Translations under genes and position numbers: made by a program | In this document: positions 48,176 through 57,082 of the stretch, piece by piece | Layout of the letters: every line of letters starts with the position of its first letter | Numbering within the stretch: position 1 is the first letter of the stretch | Notes under the pieces: model-generated | Database searches by the model: none | Seen by the model: the letters and a program-made list of their open reading frames with translations, nothing else | Told to the model about the DNA's origin: nothing | Assembly: GCA_006503475.1 (NCBI GenBank) | Contig: RSEH01000212.1 | Span: forward strand, 1 to 64,000 | Direction of reading: 5' to 3' | Source: Stentor roeselii | Taxonomy: Eukaryota; Ciliophora; Heterotrichea; Heterotrichida; Stentoridae | Length of the DNA stretch: 64,000 bases

Positions 48176-49369
48176 ATGAAAATTAATTTAGATAAAAACA
48201 CTGGGGAAAAAGACTTTAAAGATTTTGGCAACTTTACTACTGCTCAGAGACGAAACTTCTGGCTTAGGACTACTGGGGCAATGTATGAGATGAGCTACAA
48301 TTCGCTTTATTACCCCCGAATACTTGAGCAAAATTCGTCTAGAGTCTCGAAGTTCACAACACAAATAGAGCGAGACCTTCATCGAACCTTCCCTGAAGAT
48401 AGATATTTCGACACTCCCGAAAGTTTTTCAGTTCTAAAAAACATTTTAACAGCTTATTCCTTCCGCAACCCAAACATCGGGTACTGCCAAGGAATGAATT
48501 TCTTAGCAGGTCGTTTTTTGACGCTGGGCTTTTCCGAAGTAGAATCTTTTTGGCTACTGGTCCAACTGGTCGAGCGCTATTTACCATTCGAGCACTTTTC
48601 GACCATGACCGGAGTCCTCATCGACCAAAAAATTTTTGACTTTCATCTTCGGACCCGCTTGTCGAATGTGGCGAAACTTTTCGATTCTTTAGAAATCAAC
48701 TCGTCGTTAATCACTGTTCAATGGTTCACTTGTATTTTCGCTAACTCTTTTAGTCCTAAGGTTACTGCGAGGCTGTGGGACGAGTATTTCATTCATGGTC
48801 ATAGCATTGTTTATAAAATCGCTTTAGCGATTTTTTGGATCAGTGAAGCTGAAATTTTAGAAAAAAGGGAACTTAGTCAGATTTGTGCAGTGATTCAAAA
48901 AAACTGCAAATCAATTCAATATGTTGATGATTTCATTAAAATTGTCAACAGAAAACACTTCAAAAACCATCCACTAGTCCTTCAAAGACTAAACCAAATC
49001 GCAGTAAAAAAAGTGAATGAAGAAATTTACGGAAGGTTCCGAGTAGTTCTAACAGAATCCGAAATAATGAAAAAAATCGAAAACTGTGAAAATGACGAAT
49101 TTTGCCGACAAATAAACATCTCAACCAGCAGTTTTTTTACTTTTATGGCAGACAGCGAAGTGAAAGTAATTGAAGACTACTGGCTTCGACCTGGGGTCGA
49201 ACGTGAAAAAAACCTTTCATTGTTTCGAGAGAGTGAAAATTTAATGCTAGGGAAAAAAAATCATTTCTGTCAAATCGAAATCAACGAAGACAAGATCTAC
49301 AACGACCAAGTCTCCAGTTCTTTCATTGAAATTCTAAAAGAGGTGCAGGAATTTAATGAAATTCAGTAA
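48176..49369 (+). CDS. TBC-domain Rab GTPase-activating protein
   Basis: This is a 397-residue protein from the first ATG (48176). The frame is open to a GTG at 48134, but no upstream ATG is in frame. The TBC domain is complete, with the arginine finger in IERDLHRTFPE and the glutamine finger in YCQGMNFLAG, plus LWDEYFIHG. Both fingers are needed for GAP action, so it should be active on a Rab. The C-terminal 100 residues are charged and have no known domain. The Rab partner is unknown. Confidence 0.9.
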   Translation: MKINLDKNTGEKDFKDFGNFTTAQRRNFWLRTTGAMYEMSYNSLYYPRILEQNSSRVSKFTTQIERDLHRTFPEDRYFDTPESFSVLKNILTAYSFRNPNIGYCQGMNFLAGRFLTLGFSEVESFWLLVQLVERYLPFEHFSTMTGVLIDQKIFDFHLRTRLSNVAKLFDSLEINSSLITVQWFTCIFANSFSPKVTARLWDEYFIHGHSIVYKIALAIFWISEAEILEKRELSQICAVIQKNCKSIQYVDDFIKIVNRKHFKNHPLVLQRLNQIAVKKVNEEIYGRFRVVLTESEIMKKIENCENDEFCRQINISTSSFFTFMADSEVKVIEDYWLRPGVEREKNLSLFRESENLMLGKKNHFCQIEINEDKIYNDQVSSSFIEILKEVQEFNEIQ

Positions 49370-49399
49370 TTTGATATTTATTATTTATTTGTAAATTGA

Positions 49400-49570
49400 A
49401 TGGGCTGTGGTATGAGTAGCAAGTCTCGCGAAATAAGCATTGACGTTAAAGAACCATCGGGTGCTGATCAGTCTAACCAATCGAATGTTCTTCTTAAGTA
49501 CGAAACTAGTCATAATGTTTATAGGATCAAACTCAAGAAACCTAAAGAAGATCGTGTTCTGGAGAATTAG
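49400..49570 (+). CDS. Very small acylation-type protein (56 residues)
   Basis: An ATG at 49400 opens a 56-codon frame ending at TAG 49568-49570. It starts MGCGMSSK, a strong N-myristoylation/palmitoylation pattern (Gly2, Cys3, Ser6/7). A polar middle and a basic end (KLKKPKEDRVLEN) follow. It begins 30 nt after the TBC gene on the same strand. A 63-codon minus-strand frame covers the same bases but lacks coding character. The function is unknown; the N-terminus suggests a membrane-tethered peptide. Confidence 0.6.
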   Translation: MGCGMSSKSREISIDVKEPSGADQSNQSNVLLKYETSHNVYRIKLKKPKEDRVLEN

Positions 49571-50228
49571 ATACAAGGTAGAATAAGATAATGTAAATCA
49601 TTCGATTTTGACAGGAAGCATTATTTTGCTTCGGATTGTTTTCTTGTTGTTTTTGCTGGTTTGGGAGAAAAAGGTTAACGGGTTTGGATTTATTAGGATT
49701 TTAAGGTTTGATGTTTTAACGAATGGGCTGGATTATTTGAGATGTGATGGAAAATTGTACTTTCAATGTTTTAACTTTTTTCTTAGGGGATTTTAATGGA
49801 TTGAGGTTTGATTTTGAATGGGTTTGAATCAGATCGGTTTAGGATAGATTATATTCAGAATCTGGCTGGGTGAAAGTTTCAAGTATGAAAAAGTAATTCA
49901 GAAGTTGAATTTTAGATAATTTTGTTTAGTTTGCAATTGAAGGATAGTTACATTTCTGGATAGATCTTAAATTATCTTATAGAAAATAATGGAAAGATTT
50001 ACATATTTCTAAAATTATTCAATTTCTAAGAGCATCTTGGAATATTTATATTGAAGAAATTTCTTGAAGTTTTTAAATCTTTGTGAATTAGTAGAAGAAT
50101 TCAAAATGTATGGGATTATCAAAACCATACTTGCAACCCTCAAACAATTAATCTTTCCAACCTTTCAAATAACCTTTCTAAACATCAAGATGATCAAGAA
50201 GTCTTCCATCTTGCCTATAATATATTCA
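49571..50228. other. Intergenic region upstream of eL39
   Basis: About 660 nt with no gene recognised; a G/T-rich left half passes into AT-rich sequence. Just before the eL39 start lies CCTATAATATATTCA (about 50214-50228), an AT-rich element close to the ATG. Confidence 0.5.
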
Positions 50229-50399
50229 ATGGTAATCTAAACATAGGGTTCAATCAAGAGTCTCCGAAAGAAGAAGATAATGGGTCGAGCCCGAAAGCAA
50301 AACCGGCCAATGCCCCGTTGGGCTTCTTACAAGACAGGTAGCACCCAAAGATACAATTCAAAGAGAAGGAACTGGCGTAGGACTAAGCTAAACATTTAG
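50229..50399 (+). CDS. RPL39: Cytosolic large-subunit ribosomal protein eL39 (RPL39)
   Basis: Exon 1 is only the ATG (50229-50231). A 15-nt intron follows and exon 2 (50247-50399) encodes the rest, giving 51 residues, the usual length. KQNRPMPRWASYKTG and RYNSKRRNWRRTKLNI match eL39 (KQNRPIPQW...RYNSKRRHWRRTKL). eL39 lines the peptide exit tunnel. Splicing directly after the start codon is unusual; keeping the intron would give only a few residues before TAA. The gene is below the usual ORF size cut. Confidence 0.95.
50232..50246 (+). other. 15-nt intron directly after the eL39 start codon
   Basis: The sequence is GTAATCTAAACATAG, in phase 0. Retained, the frame reads ATG GTA ATC TAA and stops. 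Confidence 0.93.
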
Positions 50400-50414
50400 T
50401 AATCTATTCAAACA

Positions 50415-50888
50415 TCAGCCTTCAGGCGGTTTAAAAGGTCTTTGATGCAAAGTAGGAAGGTTAACAAAGACCTCTGAATCATTTTCATTAAAAACCTTCT
50501 TCCTCGGCCCAGACATTGTCATCGGTCGTGCCTGAAGCCCGACTTCAAGCGCTGAGGACAAAGACAGGTGTTCAGGAAGACTCGCTTCTTTGAAGGGCTT
50601 CTTCTTCTGCGTCACTGACATGGTCGTTGGACGAGGCTGCATTGAAACTTCTAAAGCTGTAAGATTTCCTCTGTTTTCACCTTTTTTAGGACTTTTTGTA
50701 CGGTTTCGTAAAGGAAGCAACTGCTGAGTCTGGGTGAATGGAGATGGACGGGAGGTTTTTCGTGATTTTGATGAGGTCTTTTGACGTAGACGGTTTATTG
50801 ATGGCTGAGGGTACCACATACGTGTTTTTAGGTTCTGGCTTTTACCTGATATTAGACCCAGCTCTGGTACGAAGATTAAGTCGCTCAT
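50415..50888 (-). CDS. Small basic protein with internal repeat, unknown
   Basis: This is a 157-residue protein, rich in Pro/Ser/Lys/Arg and probably disordered. An internal repeat of about 20-25 residues occurs twice: ALEVSMQPRPTTMS...KKKPF and ALEVGLQARPMTMSGPRKKVF. No domain was recognised. It converges on eL39, with 15 nt between stops. Confidence 0.65.
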   Translation of the reverse strand: MSDLIFVPELGLISGKSQNLKTRMWYPQPSINRLRQKTSSKSRKTSRPSPFTQTQQLLPLRNRTKSPKKGENRGNLTALEVSMQPRPTTMSVTQKKKPFKEASLPEHLSLSSALEVGLQARPMTMSGPRKKVFNENDSEVFVNLPTLHQRPFKPPEG

Positions 50889-51192
50889 GGGTTATTTGTT
50901 TTATTTGGTTTTTGAGAGATATGGAAATGTTGGATGGTAGAATTTTTTTATGAGTTTTAGGAAGAGGGGGTTTTGGATTTGATTTATGGTGGAATGATTT
51001 TAGAGATTGAGAATTGTGAAAAATTTGGATTGGAATTTTTTTGTTTTTTTAGTTTGAGTGGAAAGATTTAGTTATTGTTGATAGGTTTATATGATGGAAA
51101 AATGTTTTTTATTTAAAGGAAGTTTTAGAATTTATAGGAAAATTTTGAAAGATAATATTTTCTGTTATTAAAGGAATTTCTTTGATGTGGGT
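50889..51192. other. Intergenic region, nothing recognised
   Basis: About 300 nt of G/T-rich sequence between divergent genes. No frame or repeat was seen. Confidence 0.45.
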
Positions 51193-51471
51193 ATGATAGG
51201 TTTATGTGAAAGTCAAAATGTTATTTCTATTGACCCAGTTGAATTTTTAAGAATTAATAAGAATCTTGTTGAAGATTATATTTCATCTATTTACAGATTT
51301 ATCTTTCAATATATTTACTTATCTTTACAAGATCATTATCAATCTAATTCATCAGAATTAATAGAATCTTATAAAAATATTATTACTTATAAACTCTATA
51401 AACTCATAAAAATGTTTCATCTGTTTAAATTTACTAAATCCTCACCAGAGATAATCCTTAATCTAAATTAA
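51193..51471 (+). CDS. Small helical protein, unknown
   Basis: This is a 92-residue frame from ATG 51193; a GTG lies two codons upstream. It is rich in Ile, Tyr, Ser and Asn with helical periodicity (DYISSIYRFIFQYIYLSL, YKLYKLIKMFHLFKF). No family was recognised. The high AT content could by chance produce such a frame. The 7-nt distance to the following gene on the same strand is in keeping with the tight packing here. Confidence 0.4.
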   Translation: MIGLCESQNVISIDPVEFLRINKNLVEDYISSIYRFIFQYIYLSLQDHYQSNSSELIESYKNIITYKLYKLIKMFHLFKFTKSSPEIILNLN

Positions 51472-51478
51472 TAATTAA

Positions 51479-52693
51479 ATGGAAAAATTTTACCAGATAA
51501 TCAAAAACTGCTACTGTGGATTAAGTTCATCAAAATCATCACGATCAGAATCACACACCAGAAACTCATCAGCCCTGATAAACCTTCCAGCCTCATTCGA
51601 TTACATCAACAGCAAAACTCTCGAAGACGACGAAGACCTAAGCCCAGACTCAACATTTGACGATTCAATCAAGAAAGAAACCTTAGAAGATTCTGAAAAA
51701 CAATCAAAATGTTTCCAATGCGACAGTCTTTCAGCTTTAATCCTTCTTCCCTGCAGTCATCAAATATGCGAGATCTGCTTAGAACTGAAATTTTCCCAAA
51801 ATTCATCCTTATCAACTCAAGAGCCTTTAAAATGTTTCTGCACTAAAAAAATTCCAGTTTCACTTTTAAAATCCTTAATAAAGCCTTCAAAGTTCATAAA
51901 ATATCTGAACGAAACTTCAAAAATCTCTAAAATTTCAGAAAACTGTGAAAATTGCGGAGAAAATCACGAAGGCACTTGTCTTGACTGGTACAAATCAAGT
52001 CATGACCCGAAATGTTTGAACTGTGGAGGAGTTGAAGAGTTTTTATTGATTTGTGGGCATGGGTACTGCTCTTCTTGTGTGAAAAAACATGCTGAGAGCT
52101 GTTTAAGGGCGAGTTTGCTCGGAGTTGTGCCTTGCAAATACTGTGAAAAGGCTGAAGTCCTTGTACCCGTCTGGGTCTTGAATAAAGTCTTCGGCGAGTT
52201 CGAGTCCTTCATCGAGTTACAGACGAGTTTAAAGGTAAAAAAAGCGAAAAATGAACAATCTTGCATGATTTGCTTGAAAAAATTACCTTGTTCACGGTAT
52301 TTGACTTTAGAATGTGAAGATAAGTTCTGTAAGGGCTGTATTTCTCGATATTTTGAGGAAATGATTTCGAGGTTTACTGTTGACTGTGAAATTTTCTGCC
52401 CGAGGTGTAGAGTAGTTGTTGATCCTTTAATTGTGCAGGGAAATGTCCAGTCCGAGACTTGTGAAAAGTACTTGGAAATGCTAGTTAAATTCAACAAGTA
52501 CCGGAAAAGTGAAAAGTCAAATGTTATCTGGTGTGTTCACTCAAAGTTCACCCAAACCGGTATCTGCCAAAAATGTTTCTTAACCAAAACCAATGATTTT
52601 TCTCCAAAACTAATCAGAGAAGTTAAAGTTTCAGTGATTTCAATCACTGAAAGTCCATTTTTGCTTTCTTCCAGTACTATAAACGATTATTGA
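51479..52693 (+). CDS. Three-RING/RBR-like zinc protein, probable E3 ubiquitin ligase
   Basis: This is a 404-residue protein. Three Cys/His-rich modules follow one another: about 80-130 (CFQCDS...LPCSHQICEICL...CFC), about 160-235 (CENCGENHEGTC, CLNCGG, CGHGYCSSC and CKYC) and about 262-315 (CMICLKK...CEDKFCKGCI...CPRC). The module row suggests an RBR-style or multi-RING E3 ligase, but the fixed Cys of RING2 and a classic IBR were not confirmed. The N-terminal 75 residues are Ser-rich and disordered. It ends in TGA, in support of the standard code. Confidence 0.7.
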   Translation: MEKFYQIIKNCYCGLSSSKSSRSESHTRNSSALINLPASFDYINSKTLEDDEDLSPDSTFDDSIKKETLEDSEKQSKCFQCDSLSALILLPCSHQICEICLELKFSQNSSLSTQEPLKCFCTKKIPVSLLKSLIKPSKFIKYLNETSKISKISENCENCGENHEGTCLDWYKSSHDPKCLNCGGVEEFLLICGHGYCSSCVKKHAESCLRASLLGVVPCKYCEKAEVLVPVWVLNKVFGEFESFIELQTSLKVKKAKNEQSCMICLKKLPCSRYLTLECEDKFCKGCISRYFEEMISRFTVDCEIFCPRCRVVVDPLIVQGNVQSETCEKYLEMLVKFNKYRKSEKSNVIWCVHSKFTQTGICQKCFLTKTNDFSPKLIREVKVSVISITESPFLLSSSTINDY

Positions 52694-52718
52694 AATATAA
52701 TGAATATGTTTATAAAGA

Positions 52719-53756
52719 ATGGTATTTATTTCTCTCTGGAGTCCACGTCAATCACCTCGTCTTGTATTTTTTTCCCCTGTTATACTGGGAATAATCTTGA
52801 CTTTAACCTTTTATTCCTCGTCAGTTCTTTATTCTTCAGACTACCTCGACCGATGCGAATTCGAAAAGTTCATCGAGACTTACTCGAAGGCTTACACTGA
52901 TAAAGACTCTCGCTTCTTCACCTTTCAAGCAAATCTAGCCTTCATCCGAATGCACAACAGTCAAAACGAAGACTGGGTCTTGGGAGTCAACTCCTTCGCC
53001 GACCACTCCCCTGACGAGTTCAGAGAAAAATACCTCCGAGGCCTGGTACAGGCCGAGCCTAGAAAAAGTGAGTCAAAAGGGGAAAAATCTGTAAAGGATA
53101 TTCCGACGTATGTTAATTGGGTTAAGAATGGCGCTGTTACTCCTGTTGGAACTCAGGGAAATTGTGGAAGTCATTGGGCTTTTTCTGCTGCTGGAGCTAT
53201 TGAAGGCATTTGGAATATTTCAGGAAATCCGTTGGTTCAGTTGTCGGTGCAGCAGTTGGTGGATTGCTCGGGAAAGTATGGAAATTATGGGTGCAATGGA
53301 GGACTTATGGATTATGCTTTTAAGTATGTCATGGGAAATAAAGGGATCAACTCTTGGGCGAATTATTCTTATGTTGGAATTGAGAGTCCTGGGTGTAATA
53401 AGACTTTAGCTAGTGCTGCTGTTGCTTTGATTAAGAACTTTACGGATGTTCAGGCTAATTCGAGTGATGCTTTGTTGCAGGCTATTGCACAGCAACCTGT
53501 TTCTGTAGGAGTTGAAGCTGATCAGTCTATTTGGCAGTTTTATAGGGGAGGGGTTATTTCTAGAAATTGTGGAACGTTACTAGATCACGGCGCTCTAGTA
53601 GTAGGTTACAATCTCGAAAGCACTCCAAACTACTACCTAGTAAAAAACTCCTGGGGTGCACAATGGGGAGAAAACGGTTACATCCGGTTAGCAATAACAC
53701 CAGGTGCAGGTGTCTGCGGCATCCAAATGATCCCTTCATACCCTACCCTTAGCTAG
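52719..53756 (+). CDS. Papain/cathepsin-family protein with catalytic Cys replaced by His (pseudoprotease)
   Basis: This is a 345-residue protein. A hydrophobic segment (about 18-38) may be a signal anchor. Next comes an I29 inhibitor prodomain ([23 protein letters not shown]) and a C1A papain fold. The active-site motif reads [11 protein letters not shown], where papains have QGxCGSCWAFS, so the nucleophile is His152 (codon CAT, 53172-53174). The active-site His290 ([10 protein letters not shown]) and Asn310 ([10 protein letters not shown]) remain, as do the glycines of [10 protein letters not shown]. It should be unable to cleave peptides by the papain mechanism, but it may bind or inhibit, as known silicatein-type Cys-to-Ser relatives and other pseudoproteases do. 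Confidence 0.9.
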   Translation: MVFISLWSPRQSPRLVFFSPVILGIILTLTFYSSSVLYSSDYLDRCEFEKFIETYSKAYTDKDSRFFTFQANLAFIRMHNSQNEDWVLGVNSFADHSPDEFREKYLRGLVQAEPRKSESKGEKSVKDIPTYVNWVKNGAVTPVGTQGNCGSHWAFSAAGAIEGIWNISGNPLVQLSVQQLVDCSGKYGNYGCNGGLMDYAFKYVMGNKGINSWANYSYVGIESPGCNKTLASAAVALIKNFTDVQANSSDALLQAIAQQPVSVGVEADQSIWQFYRGGVISRNCGTLLDHGALVVGYNLESTPNYYLVKNSWGAQWGENGYIRLAITPGAGVCGIQMIPSYPTLS

Positions 53757-53764
53757 TCTTAAAA

Positions 53765-56700
53765 ATGTCTTTTCTCGCAACAACCTACTGCAGTTCAAAC
53801 CACGGAAGAAACCAACTAGTCAAAAAAGTCCAAAACCCCCGTCGAAGACCAGTTCCTCGAAAAAAACCAGTCCAAGGTCCAAGCAATTCATTTCATTTGA
53901 ACCTCTCTTCTCAAATTTTGAAAAATTCCAGAAGTGTCTCTAGAGACCGAGCGCGGAATCTGTCAGTGAACAACTACACCCCCAATAATAGAAGAAGCCT
54001 CAGCATTCACTTTTTCGGCCTTAACAGTTCTGGAAAGTTTTCTTGTTCAAGTGCCTTGAGAGATGGACTTGAATATGAAGATGGGTTTAAAGCTGAAATG
54101 ATTGAAAATTGGGTCGCTAAAGCTAAAGTTGATATAAAAGCTGCTGCTTTTGAAACTGCTTTGAAAGAGTTGAATAAAGTTCTTAAAATTTGTCAGAATC
54201 ATTTAAATGCGCTTTATTTGAGAAGTAATTGCTTTATGAGTTTGGGTAAACATAAAATGGCTATACCTGACTTGTTGAGTATTGTGCAGGAAAATGCTGG
54301 TTTTGATAAACATGTTTATATTGCTTTGGCTGTTTGTTTTGTGGAAGTTGATGATGTGAATACAGCTATTCGGCAGTTAAGTAAGTGCATTGAAATTTTC
54401 CCGAATTTCTCTGAAGGGTATATAAATAGAGGAATTCTTTATAACAGACAACAAAGATGGGATAAAGCCTTGAACGATTTCAAGCAAGGCATACAGATAA
54501 ACAAGAAAAAAGGTACCCCGTATATTGGGCTAGCCGATACCCTGCTGGGAATGGGTGACACGAAATATGCCTTAGCACTTTTAGAGAAGGCCTTTAACGA
54601 CCCTAAGTCATACCCAGCAGCGCTGCTTAAGCGTGGAAAGATTTTCTTTGAGCAGCAGCATTTTGCCTCAGCATTAAAAGACCTGGACCAGGTACTTCAA
54701 TCACAGAGCGAAAATGTTGAGGCCTTTTACTACCGAGCCTTTGCATTGCTAGGGCTAAACCGAATAAGCGACGCAGCCTTATCCTTAGAACAAGTAATAA
54801 AATACGACACTTCCAAGAACTACGTAGGGGCCGCAATTTACAACCTAGGCGCAATAAAGATCAAACAACGTGACTACTACGGCGCAATGTACACCTTCAA
54901 ACGAGGAGTCGACATGGGTCTCGAGATCGAAGAGCAAAAAGTTCTAAAACATTACGTCGAAGCCATTCTCTGCCTAATGAAGCGAAATTTCAAGGAAGGT
55001 CTCAACATTTTAACCAAAATCATAAAAAGCAAAAATCCTTTAATCCAAGAGTACATCGGAAACTGTTACGCTTTTCGAGGTTACGCTCATGCAGCTTTAG
55101 AAAACCATGAAAAAGCAGTCCAAGACCTAACCACAGCAAGTGGCCTTCAAGTTTTAGACGGTTCTTCAGAGTTCAATTTATTAATATCAAAAGCAGTGTT
55201 ACTTTCACTTCGAGAAAGTGAAAATTCTCTGAAACTTCTGTCATCAGCAAGTAAAATTTTCCCGAATAGCATCGAGCCGAAGGTATACACAGCAGCTATT
55301 AACTTTTCTTTATGTCAATCAATGAAAAAGCCGGAATTAGCAGAGATTAGTAAAGAATTACTTGATGAGTGCATTAAAGTCAGGGAAAGTGAAAGTGATT
55401 TGTTCTTTTTTAGAGGAGTTGTGAATTATTTTTTGGGAATGATTAAAGAAGCTATTGAGGATATTGAAACTGCGATTGATAAAGCAGAGGATAACCAGCC
55501 TGAACATTTCTTTGCTAGAGGGGCTTGCTCGGCTAGGCTTAAAATGTATAAAGAAGCCAAACAGGATTTCGCTATTGCACTGCAGCTTAATGAAAAGTTT
55601 GCTGATGCGTTTTTGTTTAAGGGAAGGTGCCATTTTATTATGGATGAAATTGATCAGGCTTTTGAAGACTTTCAGAAACTTACTGTTATGAAACCGGATG
55701 ACCCGGAAGTTCATATTTTAGGAGGGAATTTGTTGTTGCTTACTGGGTCTACTGAAAAAGCTATGCAGGCATATTCGAATGCTACTAATGCAAGACCTAC
55801 TGTTGAAGGGTTCATTCATAAAGCCAAAACATTCTTAATCCTCGAAAATCTTCCAGAAGCCCTTCAAGAGCTCAAAACCTGTTTCAAATACTTTCCCGTT
55901 CCATCAGTAAGTTTCGACATCGAAGTTCTAGAAATCCTTCTAAAAGCTCACTCAAAAGACAACCTAAAGCAAAGCCTCTTAAAAAGTCTAAACCACTTAA
56001 ACACAATTCTATCTTACAAGCACGAAGGAAGTATTTGTAAAAACTTACAAATCCACTGGTTTAAAGCTGTTTTCCTATTCTTCTTAGGTGACTTCCAAAA
56101 GTCCAAAACCGAGTTCAAGTCTTCAATCTTACTCAACGACGACTCTGACGACGAAACAATTGACAGAGAGACTTTAGAGATCGGTTACAACACAGCTCTT
56201 ATCTACATCCTCGGCGACTACCACGAAGCCGCTTACAACAGATTAAACGAAATCGTTTACTACCTCGAAGGAAAAGACCGGGGAAAAGTCCTGCTGATTA
56301 TGTCAGTTCTTCAATTGGGCCTTAACCAAAAGTCCACTTCGAAAAACTTGATTCAAGAAGCCAGCAAGTTCGACCCTGAGATAGTAAAAATCTTTCAAGA
56401 AAGGAAAAGTGATATAAAAGTCCTTCCTTTGTCAAGTGCTTCGAAATATGCTTCAGTTTTTCCAATGGCGAAAGTAAAAATTGCTGATTGTCAAGCATTG
56501 CTTTTAAGACCGAGTTTTAACCTGCCTAAAGGAGATATGCCGAAAATGGACTTTGGAGTTGAAAGTCAGGTACTTGCTAGGTTTCATGTTAAACATGTGA
56601 AGTGCAGACCTGAAACTCCTTGGCTTAATCGGGTTAAAGGAACTATTCAGTTTACTGATGAAATTCAGAATATTGAAACGGAAAGTGTTGCTGATTCGAA

Positions 56701-56863
56701 TGATGAAGAAGCTTTAATTGAAAGGTCGGCGGAGTTTAATTCTTATAGTACTATGAGGAAGTATAAGTCTGAAAGCATTTCTTTGCATGAGCAGGAGGTG
56801 TCGAATAATTCGGACTCGGATACCTCGGAAAGCTCGAATTATGATGATTTTGTATTTGCTTAA
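53765..56863 (+). CDS. Large TPR-repeat protein
   Basis: This is a 1,032-residue protein. A basic N-terminus (PRRRPVPRKK) precedes many TPR units over about 120-880 (for example AFETALKELNKVLKICQNHLNALYLRSN-type pairs, SEGYINRGILYNRQQRWDKAL, VEAFYYRAFALLGLNR, PEHFFARGACSARLKMYKEAK). The acidic/Ser-rich C-terminus is disordered. TPR scaffolds of this length are common in cilia and transport machines; partners are not identified. It begins only 8 nt after the pseudoprotease stop. Confidence 0.85.
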   Translation: MSFLATTYCSSNHGRNQLVKKVQNPRRRPVPRKKPVQGPSNSFHLNLSSQILKNSRSVSRDRARNLSVNNYTPNNRRSLSIHFFGLNSSGKFSCSSALRDGLEYEDGFKAEMIENWVAKAKVDIKAAAFETALKELNKVLKICQNHLNALYLRSNCFMSLGKHKMAIPDLLSIVQENAGFDKHVYIALAVCFVEVDDVNTAIRQLSKCIEIFPNFSEGYINRGILYNRQQRWDKALNDFKQGIQINKKKGTPYIGLADTLLGMGDTKYALALLEKAFNDPKSYPAALLKRGKIFFEQQHFASALKDLDQVLQSQSENVEAFYYRAFALLGLNRISDAALSLEQVIKYDTSKNYVGAAIYNLGAIKIKQRDYYGAMYTFKRGVDMGLEIEEQKVLKHYVEAILCLMKRNFKEGLNILTKIIKSKNPLIQEYIGNCYAFRGYAHAALENHEKAVQDLTTASGLQVLDGSSEFNLLISKAVLLSLRESENSLKLLSSASKIFPNSIEPKVYTAAINFSLCQSMKKPELAEISKELLDECIKVRESESDLFFFRGVVNYFLGMIKEAIEDIETAIDKAEDNQPEHFFARGACSARLKMYKEAKQDFAIALQLNEKFADAFLFKGRCHFIMDEIDQAFEDFQKLTVMKPDDPEVHILGGNLLLLTGSTEKAMQAYSNATNARPTVEGFIHKAKTFLILENLPEALQELKTCFKYFPVPSVSFDIEVLEILLKAHSKDNLKQSLLKSLNHLNTILSYKHEGSICKNLQIHWFKAVFLFFLGDFQKSKTEFKSSILLNDDSDDETIDRETLEIGYNTALIYILGDYHEAAYNRLNEIVYYLEGKDRGKVLLIMSVLQLGLNQKSTSKNLIQEASKFDPEIVKIFQERKSDIKVLPLSSASKYASVFPMAKVKIADCQALLLRPSFNLPKGDMPKMDFGVESQVLARFHVKHVKCRPETPWLNRVKGTIQFTDEIQNIETESVADSNDEEALIERSAEFNSYSTMRKYKSESISLHEQEVSNNSDSDTSESSNYDDFVFA

Positions 56864-56883
56864 ATTAACATGGTTAAGAGAAA

Positions 56884-57038
56884 TGGGGGTTTTATTTGAA
56901 GGGGGTTTTATTTGAAGGGGTTTATTTGAAGGGGGTTTTATTTGAATTGTTTTTTTATTTGAAGTGTTTTTTATTTAAAGTGTTTTTTATTTGCAGTGTT
57001 TTTTTATTTGAAGTGTTTTTTTATTTGAAGTGTTTTTA
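56884..57038 (+). repeat. Minisatellite of TTTTATTTGAAG-type units
   Basis: About nine copies of a 15-22 nt unit based on TTTTATTTGAAGGGGG or TTTTATTTGAAGTGTT in tandem, with unit length varying by the G/T run. It lies between the TPR gene and the PWWP gene, in the only wide gap (219 nt) in this row of plus-strand genes. It may carry promoter or insulator function; that is unproven. Confidence 0.8.
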
Positions 57039-57082
57039 AGATTCATAAAAGATCTTAAAGGTTTAAAGTTTAGATTATAAAA

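Noticed and set aside
49385-49576. 63-codon minus-strand frame
   Set aside because: It lies antisense to the MGCGMSSK gene and has no protein-like pattern, while the plus-strand frame has an acylation signal and basic tail.
52000-52497. 165-codon minus-strand frame inside the three-RING gene
   Set aside because: It is antisense to a Cys-rich coding region with clear zinc motifs, so it is a shadow.
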